Assembly: GCA_015491995.1 (NCBI GenBank) | Contig: WGFY01000055.1 | Coordinates: 1-47,810, forward strand | Reading direction: 5' to 3' | DNA length: 47,810 nt | Source of the DNA: Mesoaciditoga sp. | GTDB taxonomy: Bacteria > Thermotogota > Thermotogae > Mesoaciditogales > Mesoaciditogaceae | Shown: positions 25,306 through 32,422 of the stretch, piece after piece | Layout: each line of letters begins with the position of its first letter | How positions within the stretch are numbered: the first letter of the stretch is position 1 | Notes under the pieces: generated by a model | The model's database searches: none | The model's input: only the letters and a program-made list of their open reading frames with translations | Told to the model about the DNA's origin: nothing | Made by a program: the position numbers and the translations under genes

Positions 25306-25329
25306 AAAGAAAGTGAAGGTGGAAACGTA

Positions 25330-26625
25330 ATGATCGTTATGCAAATAACGGTTATAACTCTTTTCTTAGTTGCGTACTACTTCATAATCACCAATAAAAT
25401 GGACAAGGCAGGGGTATCCTTTGTCGCTGGGGCTTTGATAATAGGCGTCAACTCAATTGTGAAAACAGTTCCACATTTGACGATTTCGCATGTCGGAAAT
25501 TTTGTGGATTTTGACACGATTGCCTTGCTTTTAGGGTTAATGATCATTATACCCTTTATGGGCGATGCTGGTGTTTTCCAGTTTTTGGCGTTGTTGGTTT
25601 TGAAAATAAGCAAGGGAAATTTGAAAACGCTTTACATTCTTACCGCATTCACGGTAGTTATTTCCTCGGCATTCTTGAACAACGTTTCCACAGTCATGGT
25701 GTTCGTTCCAGTCATACTTGCCATAACAGAATCCATAGATAAAGATCCATTCCCTTTTCTAATGATGATAATTTTTTCTGCTAACTTCGGTGGCGGAATG
25801 ACCCTTATAGGAGATCCACCGAACATGATCGTTGGCTTCGCCAAGCACTTTTCTTTTTTTGACTTCATAGCAAACGCAACACCAGGAATTTTATTAGCGA
25901 TGATGGTGATAATGTTTTTTTGGATGCGTAAAGAACGTAATTACTTCATAACTGTCAAAAAAAATGACGACAAAAATATAAACCCGCTTTCCGCCATAAC
26001 GAATAAAAAGCTCGCCATCAAATCAAGTTTAACTTTTTTAGGTGCAATAGGCGGATTTTTACTTCCTCAGTCTTGGAATATACCACCTTCAACAATTGCG
26101 GTGGTCGCGGCGGCCGTTCTTTTGATGTTGATAGATGCCGATTCAAAAACTATGGAAAAAGTGTACTCAAGGATAGATTGGCCAACCATTTTTTTCTTCA
26201 TGGGTATGTTTGCATTAGTCTATGCTTTAGAAGAAACGGGGATTGCAGACATGGTATCTTCTGGCATGGCCATGATGATTCCAAATAATTTCGTGTTGAC
26301 TTTGGTCGTTTTCTGGTTATCTTTGTTCATGGCCTCTTTGTTAAGCGCGGTTCCGACTGTTATGATAATGATTCCAATCATTCATGGGTTTGAAAGAATA
26401 TTCGGCTCCAGTTCGCTTGTGTGGTGGGCACTTATCATGGGACAGAGTATCGGTGGAAATTTGACGATAGTTGGAGCCGCTGCGAATATGGTCGTTGCCG
26501 GTATGACCCAAAAAACAAAACGTGGAAAATTGGAATTCAGTGCCTACTTCAAGTACGCGTTGCCGGCAGTTCTTATTTCGGGGGTAACGACTACCGCTTA
26601 CCTCGTGATAAAATACATTGTTTAA
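25330..26625 (+). CDS. Ion transporter of the NhaD/ArsB (CitMHS, PF03600) family
   Basis: 431 residues with about 11-12 predicted membrane helices. Family-typical stretches are VDFDTIALLLGLMIIIPFMGDAGVFQFLA, SSAFLNNVSTVMVFVPVILAI (conserved LNNVxT re-entrant region), GGGMTLIGDPPNMIVGFA and the second-repeat counterpart SLLSAVPTVMIMIPIIHGF with GQSIGGNLTIVGAAANMVVAG. These place it in the ion-transporter superfamily next to NhaD sodium/proton antiporters and ArsB-like permeases. Substrate (Na+/H+, arsenite or an organic anion) is not resolved. There is no arsenic resistance gene nearby. It stands between trmB and the flagellar operon, with no clear terminator on its 3' side. Confidence 0.85.
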   Translation: MIVMQITVITLFLVAYYFIITNKMDKAGVSFVAGALIIGVNSIVKTVPHLTISHVGNFVDFDTIALLLGLMIIIPFMGDAGVFQFLALLVLKISKGNLKTLYILTAFTVVISSAFLNNVSTVMVFVPVILAITESIDKDPFPFLMMIIFSANFGGGMTLIGDPPNMIVGFAKHFSFFDFIANATPGILLAMMVIMFFWMRKERNYFITVKKNDDKNINPLSAITNKKLAIKSSLTFLGAIGGFLLPQSWNIPPSTIAVVAAAVLLMLIDADSKTMEKVYSRIDWPTIFFFMGMFALVYALEETGIADMVSSGMAMMIPNNFVLTLVVFWLSLFMASLLSAVPTVMIMIPIIHGFERIFGSSSLVWWALIMGQSIGGNLTIVGAAANMVVAGMTQKTKRGKLEFSAYFKYALPAVLISGVTTTAYLVIKYIV

Positions 26626-26627
26626 AC

Positions 26628-26654
26628 TTAAGAAAGTCATCTTTATGCCGATTA
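26628..26654 (+). promoter_or_regulatory. Sigma-28 (FliA/SigD)-like flagellar promoter
   Basis: GCCGATTA at 26647-26654 differs by one or two bases from the flagellar -10 consensus (GCCGATAA or GCCGATAT). TTAA lies 15 bases upstream (26628-26631), at the position of the TAAA -35 box. It is directly before flgM, whose product inhibits sigma-28, giving the usual autoregulated late-flagellar layout. Confidence 0.7.
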
Positions 26655-26685
26655 TCTTATATGAAAGAGATCGGAGGTGATCTTG

Positions 26686-26970
26686 ATGAGGATCGATGGA
26701 GTACCGGGTGCGCCACAGCCAATGGGTGATAAAGGAAAACGACCTTTCAAGGTAGAAAAGTATTTTGGAGAGGTTTTTATCCACACTCGCGGAAAAGGAG
26801 TCGACTTTGAAACTTTCATTTCAGCTGTAAGAGATTCGATGAAGATGGAAGGTGCAAGGCAAGATCGCGTTAAAGAATTGAAAGAGCTTGTAAATTCCGG
26901 TAAGTACAGCGTTAACACCGAGAAACTTGCAAGAAAAATGATAGACGCAATGGGTGGTAAAGTCTTATGA
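26686..26970 (+). CDS. flgM: Anti-sigma-28 factor FlgM
   Basis: 94 residues from ATG 26686, 8 bases after GGAGG. The C-terminal half RQDRVKELKELVNSGKYSVNTEKLARKMIDAMG matches the FlgM sigma-binding region (RVxxLKxxIxxGxYxVxxxxIAxKMI). The N-terminal third is short and Pro/Gly-rich, in keeping with the flexible secretion part. FlgM holds sigma-28 inactive until it is exported through the completed hook. It overlaps flgN by 4 bases (ATGA). The sigma-28 gene itself is not in this window. Confidence 0.87.
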   Translation: MRIDGVPGAPQPMGDKGKRPFKVEKYFGEVFIHTRGKGVDFETFISAVRDSMKMEGARQDRVKELKELVNSGKYSVNTEKLARKMIDAMGGKVL

Positions 26971-27428
26971 GAAAAGAGCTTTTGAAAGTACTTGATGAGG
27001 AAGAAAAAAAGGTTAAAAAACTTGTTGAAGTGTTGAAGAGAAAACGTGATGCGATAGAAAAAGGCAACTCAAAGAAGCTTGGATTTATTTTAAAAGAAGA
27101 AAAAAAGGAAATTGATGAGATCAACATCTTTGAAAGTAAGAGGATGAAGCTTACCGATAGGCTTTCTGAAGAACTTGAAACCGAACCGACAATTTCTGGA
27201 ATATTATCCAAGATGAAAGAGCCCGAACGACATGATTTAACGATCATATCGGCAAAGTTAACTGAATTGCTTAACGAAGTAAGCCTTTTAAATATGGGTA
27301 TTCAACAGATGATAGCTTATAAATTAGAAGAATTTGACATGGTAATGGATTTGTTGCGAGGTAGACATTTCACTTACGATAAATCCGAGAAAACCATTGC
27401 AGGAACGGTATTTAACAGGAGGGCTTAA
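26967..27428 (+). CDS. flgN: Flagellar chaperone FlgN
   Basis: 153 residues, strongly helical and charged, with heptad patterns (LLKVLDEEEKKVKKLVEVLKRKRDAIEKG...) and the long C-terminal helix LTELLNEVSLLNMGIQQMIAYKLEEFDMVMDLLRG typical of FlgN-type export chaperones. It keeps FlgK and FlgL soluble before export. Sequence conservation in this family is low, so the position between flgM and flgK, overlapping both (ATGA and TAATG), is an important part of the call. Confidence 0.83.
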   Translation: MRKELLKVLDEEEKKVKKLVEVLKRKRDAIEKGNSKKLGFILKEEKKEIDEINIFESKRMKLTDRLSEELETEPTISGILSKMKEPERHDLTIISAKLTELLNEVSLLNMGIQQMIAYKLEEFDMVMDLLRGRHFTYDKSEKTIAGTVFNRRA

Positions 27429-29311
27429 TGCCAGAAGCGGGATTGTTTACCAGCTTGAACACGGCCGTTTTGGGGATGTACACCCAACAGATGGCCATAT
27501 CGGTTGTTTCGCACAACATAGCCAATGCCAACACACCTGGATTTTCAAGACAGAGACCGGTGATCGTTACCACTCCACCCTTGTCCGCACAAACTTTAAC
27601 TCAACCCAACATGCCAATTGCTTTTGGAACCGGTTCAAAAATCAAAGATGTCGAGAGAATTAGAGATTCGTTTTTAGATCTTCAATATAGGCAAGCAAAT
27701 TCAAAATTAGGATTTTGGAATGATGTAAACACGCAATTTCAATACATTCAACAGCTTATGAGCATTCCAGGCGGAAATGGTCTAAGGGCTTATTACGATA
27801 ATTTTTGGAAAGCCGCCCAGCAGGTTGCAACTACTCCAGCAAATGTAGGCGCTAAGTCGGAGTTTGTTCAGTCGGCAAAGGCATTGGTTGAAAAAGCTAA
27901 AAGTATTTACGCCAGCCTTGAGGATATGAGAAAAGATTACACGCATCAAATTGAGTCTGAAGCCAACAATTTGAATTCGATACTGAAAGGTATCTCGAAT
28001 TTGAACGTTAAGATCAGAGAATCATCGGTTCTTGGAAGCCATCCAAACGATCTCTTGGATAAAAGAGATTTACTGCTTGATAAATTATCAAAAGAAACCA
28101 AATTCAGCGCCACAACATCTAAAGATGGAGAGATATCGTTAACGATAGGTGGAAACAGCGTACTTTCTGGTCAAAGATATGTCCCCATCAAATTCCAAAG
28201 GGTGGACGGTAAACCCAACGAGGCGTTTTTAAGCGCCAACAACATGCCTTTGAATTTCAAAAGCGGAAAGATAGGCTCTCTTTTCCATTTACGGGACGAA
28301 GTCGTTAGAAAATACGAAGATGCGCTCAACGGTTTGATTCTTAACTTATCAGATAAAGTCAACACAATTCTAAAACAGTCATACGATCAAAACGGGAATG
28401 TTGGTCAGCCTTTGTTCCTATTCAGCACAGTTCTTGGGCAGCCCACGGCTCTTTTTAAAATAGCATCATCCAATCCACCTGATGGTTATGTTTACGATCC
28501 AAGCAAAAAAATTTCAGATCTATTCTCAGGCGTTACCGGAGAGATCGATCTGAATATAAACGGCGCGAATATAAGACTCAACGCTTCCGATGATTCGCTC
28601 AATTCACTTATCTCCAAGGTGAATTCCGCACGGATAGGAGTGGAAATGTCTCTTTCCCCAAGGGGAAATTTGGTGATCAGGGCAACGAAAAGCTCGAATT
28701 ACGATCTGCTTAGGTACAACGACCAAGATGGAAAAGATAATCCCATTAAAATATCTGCTATTTCCAATGCTGGAAAAGCGTTTTTGCTCGCAGTTGGATT
28801 TAAAATGGATGGGAACTCTTTGGACTTAAAGCACTACTTAAGCGACAGCCAAAATTCCCTTGTTGTTCCTTTCAAAGATCCAGCTATGCACGTTGAAGTG
28901 AACTCGGCATTAATTTCAGATCCCACGCGTATCGCGACGGATTTTGATCCTACTTTTTTATCCGGTTCTTCAATTGGGGTGGTAGCTCCAAGCGGTGCTC
29001 AAAATTCGAATGGAATGCAGATGATAGTCAATTTGAAATCAGTTGACAAAAATGGCACTCAGTCTATGGACGCTTTTTTTGGGACTTTGGTAAGCAATAT
29101 GGGAGTTGAGGGGCAAAGTGCTTCTGCCATGTACGAAAACACGAATTCTCTGGTAAATCAGATCGAATTGGATAGAAAACAAGTTTCAAGCGTTTCTATA
29201 AACGATGAAATGTCTCAGATGTTGCTCTATCAAAACGCTTATACAGCTTCGGCAAGGGTGGTTTCAACTGTGAACTCCATGATACAGACACTTGTAGATA
29301 TGGTGAGGTGA
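27428..29311 (+). CDS. flgK: Flagellar hook-associated protein 1 FlgK
   Basis: 627 residues. The N-terminal rod/hook motif is LNTAVLGMYTQQMAISVVSHNIANANTPGFSRQRPVI; NDLLDKRDLLLDKLSK near residue 205 is a FlgK hallmark, and the C-terminal helix EMSQMLLYQNAYTASARVVSTVNSMIQTLVDMV packs with the N-terminal helix. It forms the first hook-filament junction ring. The start overlaps the flgN stop (TAATG) with AGGAGGG just upstream; flgL follows after 4 bases. Confidence 0.95.
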   Translation: MPEAGLFTSLNTAVLGMYTQQMAISVVSHNIANANTPGFSRQRPVIVTTPPLSAQTLTQPNMPIAFGTGSKIKDVERIRDSFLDLQYRQANSKLGFWNDVNTQFQYIQQLMSIPGGNGLRAYYDNFWKAAQQVATTPANVGAKSEFVQSAKALVEKAKSIYASLEDMRKDYTHQIESEANNLNSILKGISNLNVKIRESSVLGSHPNDLLDKRDLLLDKLSKETKFSATTSKDGEISLTIGGNSVLSGQRYVPIKFQRVDGKPNEAFLSANNMPLNFKSGKIGSLFHLRDEVVRKYEDALNGLILNLSDKVNTILKQSYDQNGNVGQPLFLFSTVLGQPTALFKIASSNPPDGYVYDPSKKISDLFSGVTGEIDLNINGANIRLNASDDSLNSLISKVNSARIGVEMSLSPRGNLVIRATKSSNYDLLRYNDQDGKDNPIKISAISNAGKAFLLAVGFKMDGNSLDLKHYLSDSQNSLVVPFKDPAMHVEVNSALISDPTRIATDFDPTFLSGSSIGVVAPSGAQNSNGMQMIVNLKSVDKNGTQSMDAFFGTLVSNMGVEGQSASAMYENTNSLVNQIELDRKQVSSVSINDEMSQMLLYQNAYTASARVVSTVNSMIQTLVDMVR

Positions 29312-29315
29312 TCTT

Positions 29316-30623
29316 ATGAGGGTAACCCAAAGCATGATGAAAACAACGCTTATAAACGATGTGGATGCCGTTCTTAGAAGATTGGCTAAGCTTCATGATG
29401 AAGCTTCAACTGGTAAAAAATTCGAATTTCCTTCAGAAGATCCTGCTGGAGCTTTTCTCGCTTCAAGCTATGATTCTACCATCAGGCAGTTGAGTTCTTA
29501 CAAATCTTCTCTAAACCAAGTCAATGGGACCCTTAAGGGCTACGATTCCATGCTTTCCCAGCTGACCTCATCTATTCAAAGAATTCACTCGCTTGTCGTT
29601 CAAGCCTCAAATGGAACGAATACACCCGCAGATAGGAAAGCCGTGGCAGATGAAGTAAAAAGAATTAGAGAATTCATAGTACAGCTTGGCAACACCGAGG
29701 TCGGGAATTCTTATTTATTCAGTGGTTCTAAGTCGCAAATACCCATAACCGTTTCCGGTTCAGGAGAAAATGTTTCTTATTTTTACGTGAGTAATTCTGC
29801 AACTTCAAGCTCAAACATGTTGAAAGTAGGAACAACCGTCATTAAAACCAATTTAACTCTACCTGAAGTTTTTAGCTACGCAGGAAATGCCTCAAATAGC
29901 CTTTTATCTTACAAATCATACGGTGGAACCACCATCACGAATTTGACGTTAACGAATGGTTCTAAAACTTTAGATGGATCTATTAAGATAGATCTCAAAA
30001 AAGGAAGTTTAACGGTTAACGGTGGCATTGTGAACGGCACCCTTAACAAGAGTGCCAGTGTTACGTACAGTGGTTCAACTCATGTGATCGTTGATGGGCA
30101 TATTCTATCTGGGAGTACGATAACCGCTGGGAGCACGATCACGATTGTAGGCGGCGGGACCGCTACGCTTAATCTAACCGGTACCGGTAGCTCGAGTGAG
30201 TTGAACTTAGCATCGAGTGATATAAAGATCTCAAATGCTTCTGGAAGCAGTGCAACTGTGGTTTCAAAAAACGCGAAAACGGACTCAAATGTCAAGATCG
30301 GACTTTTAGATAAGATCATAAATGACCTTGACAATAACAACATAGATGGAATTAAAGGAGTCGATCTTGGCGATCTTGAAAAATACGAGAATACACTTGA
30401 ACGTGTTACTTCCGACATAGGTTCCAGAGAGCAAATAAGCCAAGACTTGCTGAACGGCAACGAAAATTTCAACTTTTACATAACTCAGCTGTTATCAAAA
30501 ACTCAAGATGCGGATATGGTGAAAGTCATATCCAATATTTCCATGCAACAAAATGTTTACCAAGCCGCTTTAGAATCAAGTGCTAAAGCACTTCTTCCAA
30601 CACTCGCAGACTTTCTCAGATAA
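29316..30623 (+). CDS. flgL: Flagellar hook-associated protein 3 FlgL with beta-rich insertion
   Basis: 435 residues, against about 300 in most FlgL proteins. The N-terminal coiled-coil part RVTQSMMKTTLINDVDAVLRRLAKLHDEASTGKKFEFPSEDP, with SEDPAGA, and the C-terminal part NISMQQNVYQAALESSAKALLPTLADFLR are flagellin/FlgL-like. Between about residues 200 and 320 lies a Ser/Thr/Gly-rich stretch with repeating short strands (GSIKIDLKKGSLTVNGGIVNG, GSTITAGSTITIVGGGTATLNL), which looks like a beta-helix or beta-solenoid domain exposed on the hook-filament junction. It forms the second junction ring. Confidence 0.92.
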   Translation: MRVTQSMMKTTLINDVDAVLRRLAKLHDEASTGKKFEFPSEDPAGAFLASSYDSTIRQLSSYKSSLNQVNGTLKGYDSMLSQLTSSIQRIHSLVVQASNGTNTPADRKAVADEVKRIREFIVQLGNTEVGNSYLFSGSKSQIPITVSGSGENVSYFYVSNSATSSSNMLKVGTTVIKTNLTLPEVFSYAGNASNSLLSYKSYGGTTITNLTLTNGSKTLDGSIKIDLKKGSLTVNGGIVNGTLNKSASVTYSGSTHVIVDGHILSGSTITAGSTITIVGGGTATLNLTGTGSSSELNLASSDIKISNASGSSATVVSKNAKTDSNVKIGLLDKIINDLDNNNIDGIKGVDLGDLEKYENTLERVTSDIGSREQISQDLLNGNENFNFYITQLLSKTQDADMVKVISNISMQQNVYQAALESSAKALLPTLADFLR

Positions 30624-30636
30624 TGGTGTGATCAAC

Positions 30637-31293
30637 TTGATTTTAAAAAAAAGCTTGTTAACGATAATAATCTTAACATGGTCGATAATCGCGATGGGCA
30701 TCCCCATTGGTTTTTATCTTTCAAATAACCAAGCATCTTTTCTCATCACGGCCACACCGATCATCTTAGAAGTTGGTTACCCAAGAACTTCTCTTACTCT
30801 TGGAAATAGTTCTTATCTAAAAGTAAATTTTCAAGAATCAACACCAGTTGTTTCAGCAGAAATTTCAGCACGCCTCTTTGACAACGCCTTTTTCTCTCTT
30901 TCACTTGGAGAGCATTCGGATTTTGGGAGGTTAGAAAAAGCGATTAACAATGGAAAAATAAAAGAAATTGTAAGGAATTTTGCACTTGTGAACGTTGGAA
31001 TTCGTTTTTTTGAGATGAAAGGTGATTTGGGATATTCTAGATTTTATTCAAGCATCAGTAAAAATATTTCGAAAAACATTTTCTTTCTTACCCCTCCTAA
31101 TTACAGTGGTGAAGCTCCAAATGCTTTTTTCTTTAAACTCGATCGTTCCTTTGACATTGCGAAGGATTACGTTTTCACGCTTCTATTCATGGGCAATATT
31201 TGCTTTTCAGATTCCTTCGTCTTCTCAAATCCCTCATTCGAAGTTGGCATTTCTCTTTTCACAACGGTAGAGGAACTTCAAGCTAACTTTTAA
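30637..31293 (+). CDS. Exported protein of unknown function after flgL
   Basis: About 218 residues from a TTG at 30637 (ATGGTG lies 8 bases upstream; GTG 30628 is an alternative). The N-terminus LILKKSLLTIIILTWSIIAMG is a signal peptide or membrane anchor. The rest shows alternating strand-like segments (ASFLITATPIILEVGY, SYLKVNF, AEISARLFDNAFFSLSLGE, FALVNVGIRFFEMKG) and ends in a terminal aromatic residue (ELQANF), suggesting a small outer-membrane beta-barrel or periplasmic beta protein. I recognise no family. It starts just after flgL and is probably in the same transcript, so a flagellar or envelope role is conceivable, but that is inference. Confidence 0.6.
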   Translation: MILKKSLLTIIILTWSIIAMGIPIGFYLSNNQASFLITATPIILEVGYPRTSLTLGNSSYLKVNFQESTPVVSAEISARLFDNAFFSLSLGEHSDFGRLEKAINNGKIKEIVRNFALVNVGIRFFEMKGDLGYSRFYSSISKNISKNIFFLTPPNYSGEAPNAFFFKLDRSFDIAKDYVFTLLFMGNICFSDSFVFSNPSFEVGISLFTTVEELQANF

Positions 31294-31389
31294 GTTTCGA
31301 TCTCATCACATATTCGTTCATAACGTATTTCGGTTTAACCGTATCATTGTCAACCAACACTTCAATATATTTTGAAATTTATCGTATTG
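31294..31389. other. Non-coding stretch before repeat element A
   Basis: No gene, clear promoter or terminator was recognised in these 96 AT-rich bases between the exported-protein stop codon and the repeat element. Together with element A and the following promoter it forms a 344-base gap. Confidence 0.5.
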
Positions 31390-31592
31390 ACCCTTAACGT
31401 GCGTGAAAGTAACAATTTTAACCAGTGCGAAAAGGCAATCTTTGAAAAGGATTTTTACCGCTTCACAAGCGGCAAGGGAATTTTTTCGAAGCTTAACCAG
31501 AACTGATGACTTTGAGAGGGTATAAAAAACGTTCATTGAGCAAGCTGTTTCACTCTCTGATTAAATTCTTAAACTTGACGCACATTAAGAGT
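31390..31592 (+). mobile_element. MITE-like repeat element, copy A (203 bp)
   Basis: Terminal inverted repeats: ACCCTTAACGTGCGT (31390-31404) against the reverse complement of ACGCACATTAAGAGT (31578-31592), 13 of 15 matching. The interior has no open frame. It aligns along nearly its whole length with 37523-37755; the last 79 bases differ at only four positions, all transitions. Internal hairpins: CCGCTT-CAC-AAGCGG near 31458-31472, and ATCTTT paired with AAGGAT just before it. It lacks a 30-35 base segment present in copy B. No transposase is nearby and I could not establish a target-site duplication. It could be a non-autonomous element or a repeated structured RNA. Confidence 0.72.
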
Positions 31593-31597
31593 ATAAT
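31569..31597 (+). promoter_or_regulatory. Possible promoter at the 3' junction of repeat element A
   Basis: TATAAT at 31592-31597 is formed by the last base of the element plus flanking DNA. TTAAAC at 31569-31574 lies 17 bases upstream inside the element. The predicted start near 31604 would give a 34-base leader for the ferritin-like gene. TTGACG at 31575-31580 is too close (11 bases) to serve as its -35. Confidence 0.45.
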
Positions 31598-31637
31598 AAT
31601 TGTATCGCTTGAAATGTACAAAAAAGGAGGAAAAATT

Positions 31638-32141
31638 ATGAACAAAGGAGTTATAGGCATATTGAAATTCGCCTTGGCAAGAGAAATAGATGGAATGAAT
31701 TTTTACAGGGAAAAGGTGAAAAGCGTTAAAGATCAAAGTGTTAAAGATGTATTCGAGCAGCTTTCTGAAATGGAAAACGGTCATGTGAATTACATAAGCC
31801 AACTCATAGAAAGAGTTTCAAAGGGAGAATCAATTTCAAAAGTAGAGCAGCCAAAACAAAACGTTAAATTTTTCAACGAAAGAGAGAAAGAAGAAATGGT
31901 AGGAAGCAAAATAGACGATACGGCCTCAGATCTTTCCGTGTTAAGAATGGCTTATCTTATAGAAAAAGATTTTATGGATTTCTACAAGGATTCGTCCGAA
32001 AAAATAGATGACACGAAGGCCAAAGAGATCTTGAAGAGCTTATCTTCATGGGAAAAAGAACATCGTGATATGCTTTACACGCTTTACAAACAAAGGTCTT
32101 CAGAGTATTGGAATGAGATGGGTTTTACTCCGCTATTCTAA
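31638..32141 (+). CDS. Ferritin-like/rubrerythrin-family diiron protein
   Basis: 167 residues from ATG 31638, 7 bases after GGAGG. Two helix pairs with diiron ligand motifs are visible: REIDGMNFYREK (Glu), SEMENGHVNYI (Glu...His), then MAYLIEKDFMDFYKD (Glu) and LSSWEKEHRDMLYTLY (Glu...His). This is the four-helix core of rubrerythrin without the C-terminal rubredoxin iron site. Such proteins act in peroxide reduction or iron handling in anaerobes. The partner electron donor is not in the window. It is preceded by repeat element A and followed by a bidirectional terminator. Confidence 0.85.
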   Translation: MNKGVIGILKFALAREIDGMNFYREKVKSVKDQSVKDVFEQLSEMENGHVNYISQLIERVSKGESISKVEQPKQNVKFFNEREKEEMVGSKIDDTASDLSVLRMAYLIEKDFMDFYKDSSEKIDDTKAKEILKSLSSWEKEHRDMLYTLYKQRSSEYWNEMGFTPLF

Positions 32142-32190
32142 ATTGGATGTTGATTTCTACGAGCGATACACCAACATTTCTTTTAAGCAG

Positions 32191-32215
32191 AAAAGCGGCA
32201 TTTCTGCCGCTTTTT
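32191..32215. terminator. Bidirectional terminator between the ferritin-like gene and tRNA-Pro
   Basis: AAAAGCGGCA (32191-32200), loop TTTC, TGCCGCTTTT (32205-32214). T run 32211-32215 for the plus strand and the complement of A32191-A32194 for the minus strand, where it ends the tRNA transcript. Confidence 0.9.
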
Positions 32216-32218
32216 GAT

Positions 32219-32294
32219 TGGTCAGGGCGACTGGATTTGAACCAGCGACCTCCAAGTCCCGAACCTGGCGTTCTACCATCTGAACTACGCCCTG
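32219..32294 (-). tRNA. tRNA-Pro (anticodon CGG)
   Basis: Minus-strand cloverleaf with acceptor CAGGGCG/CGCCCTG, D stem GTTC/GAAC, anticodon stem CCAGG/CTTGG around loop TTCGGGA (anticodon CGG, G at position 37), variable loop and T arm with GTTCAAAT. Discriminator A and an encoded CCA end the gene. 76 bases including CCA. It reads CCG codons. Confidence 0.93.
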
Positions 32295-32305
32295 AAAACT
32301 ATCAT

Positions 32306-32334
32306 ATTTTATCATAGAAAAACTTCTATAGCAA
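32306..32334 (-). promoter_or_regulatory. Promoter of tRNA-Pro
   Basis: On the minus strand, TTGCTA (32334-32329), a 17-base spacer ending in TGA, then TAAAAT (32311-32306). The predicted start is about 4 bases before the mature tRNA 5' end. Confidence 0.7.
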
Positions 32335-32422
32335 CATACAAACCTATATTTTGCACAGATGAGTTGAATTTTGGGCTTTGTTGAAAATGAATGGAATAAT
32401 CCTACACTACACACACGTAAAA

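Noticed and set aside
26341-26784. 147-codon open frame on the minus strand
   Set aside because: Antisense to the NhaD-like gene and flgM; no ribosome site and a His/Arg-rich nonsense-like composition.
31575-31597. TTGACG followed by TATAAT at the end of repeat element A
   Set aside because: The spacer is 11 bases. TTAAAC at 17 bases is the more acceptable partner, at low confidence.
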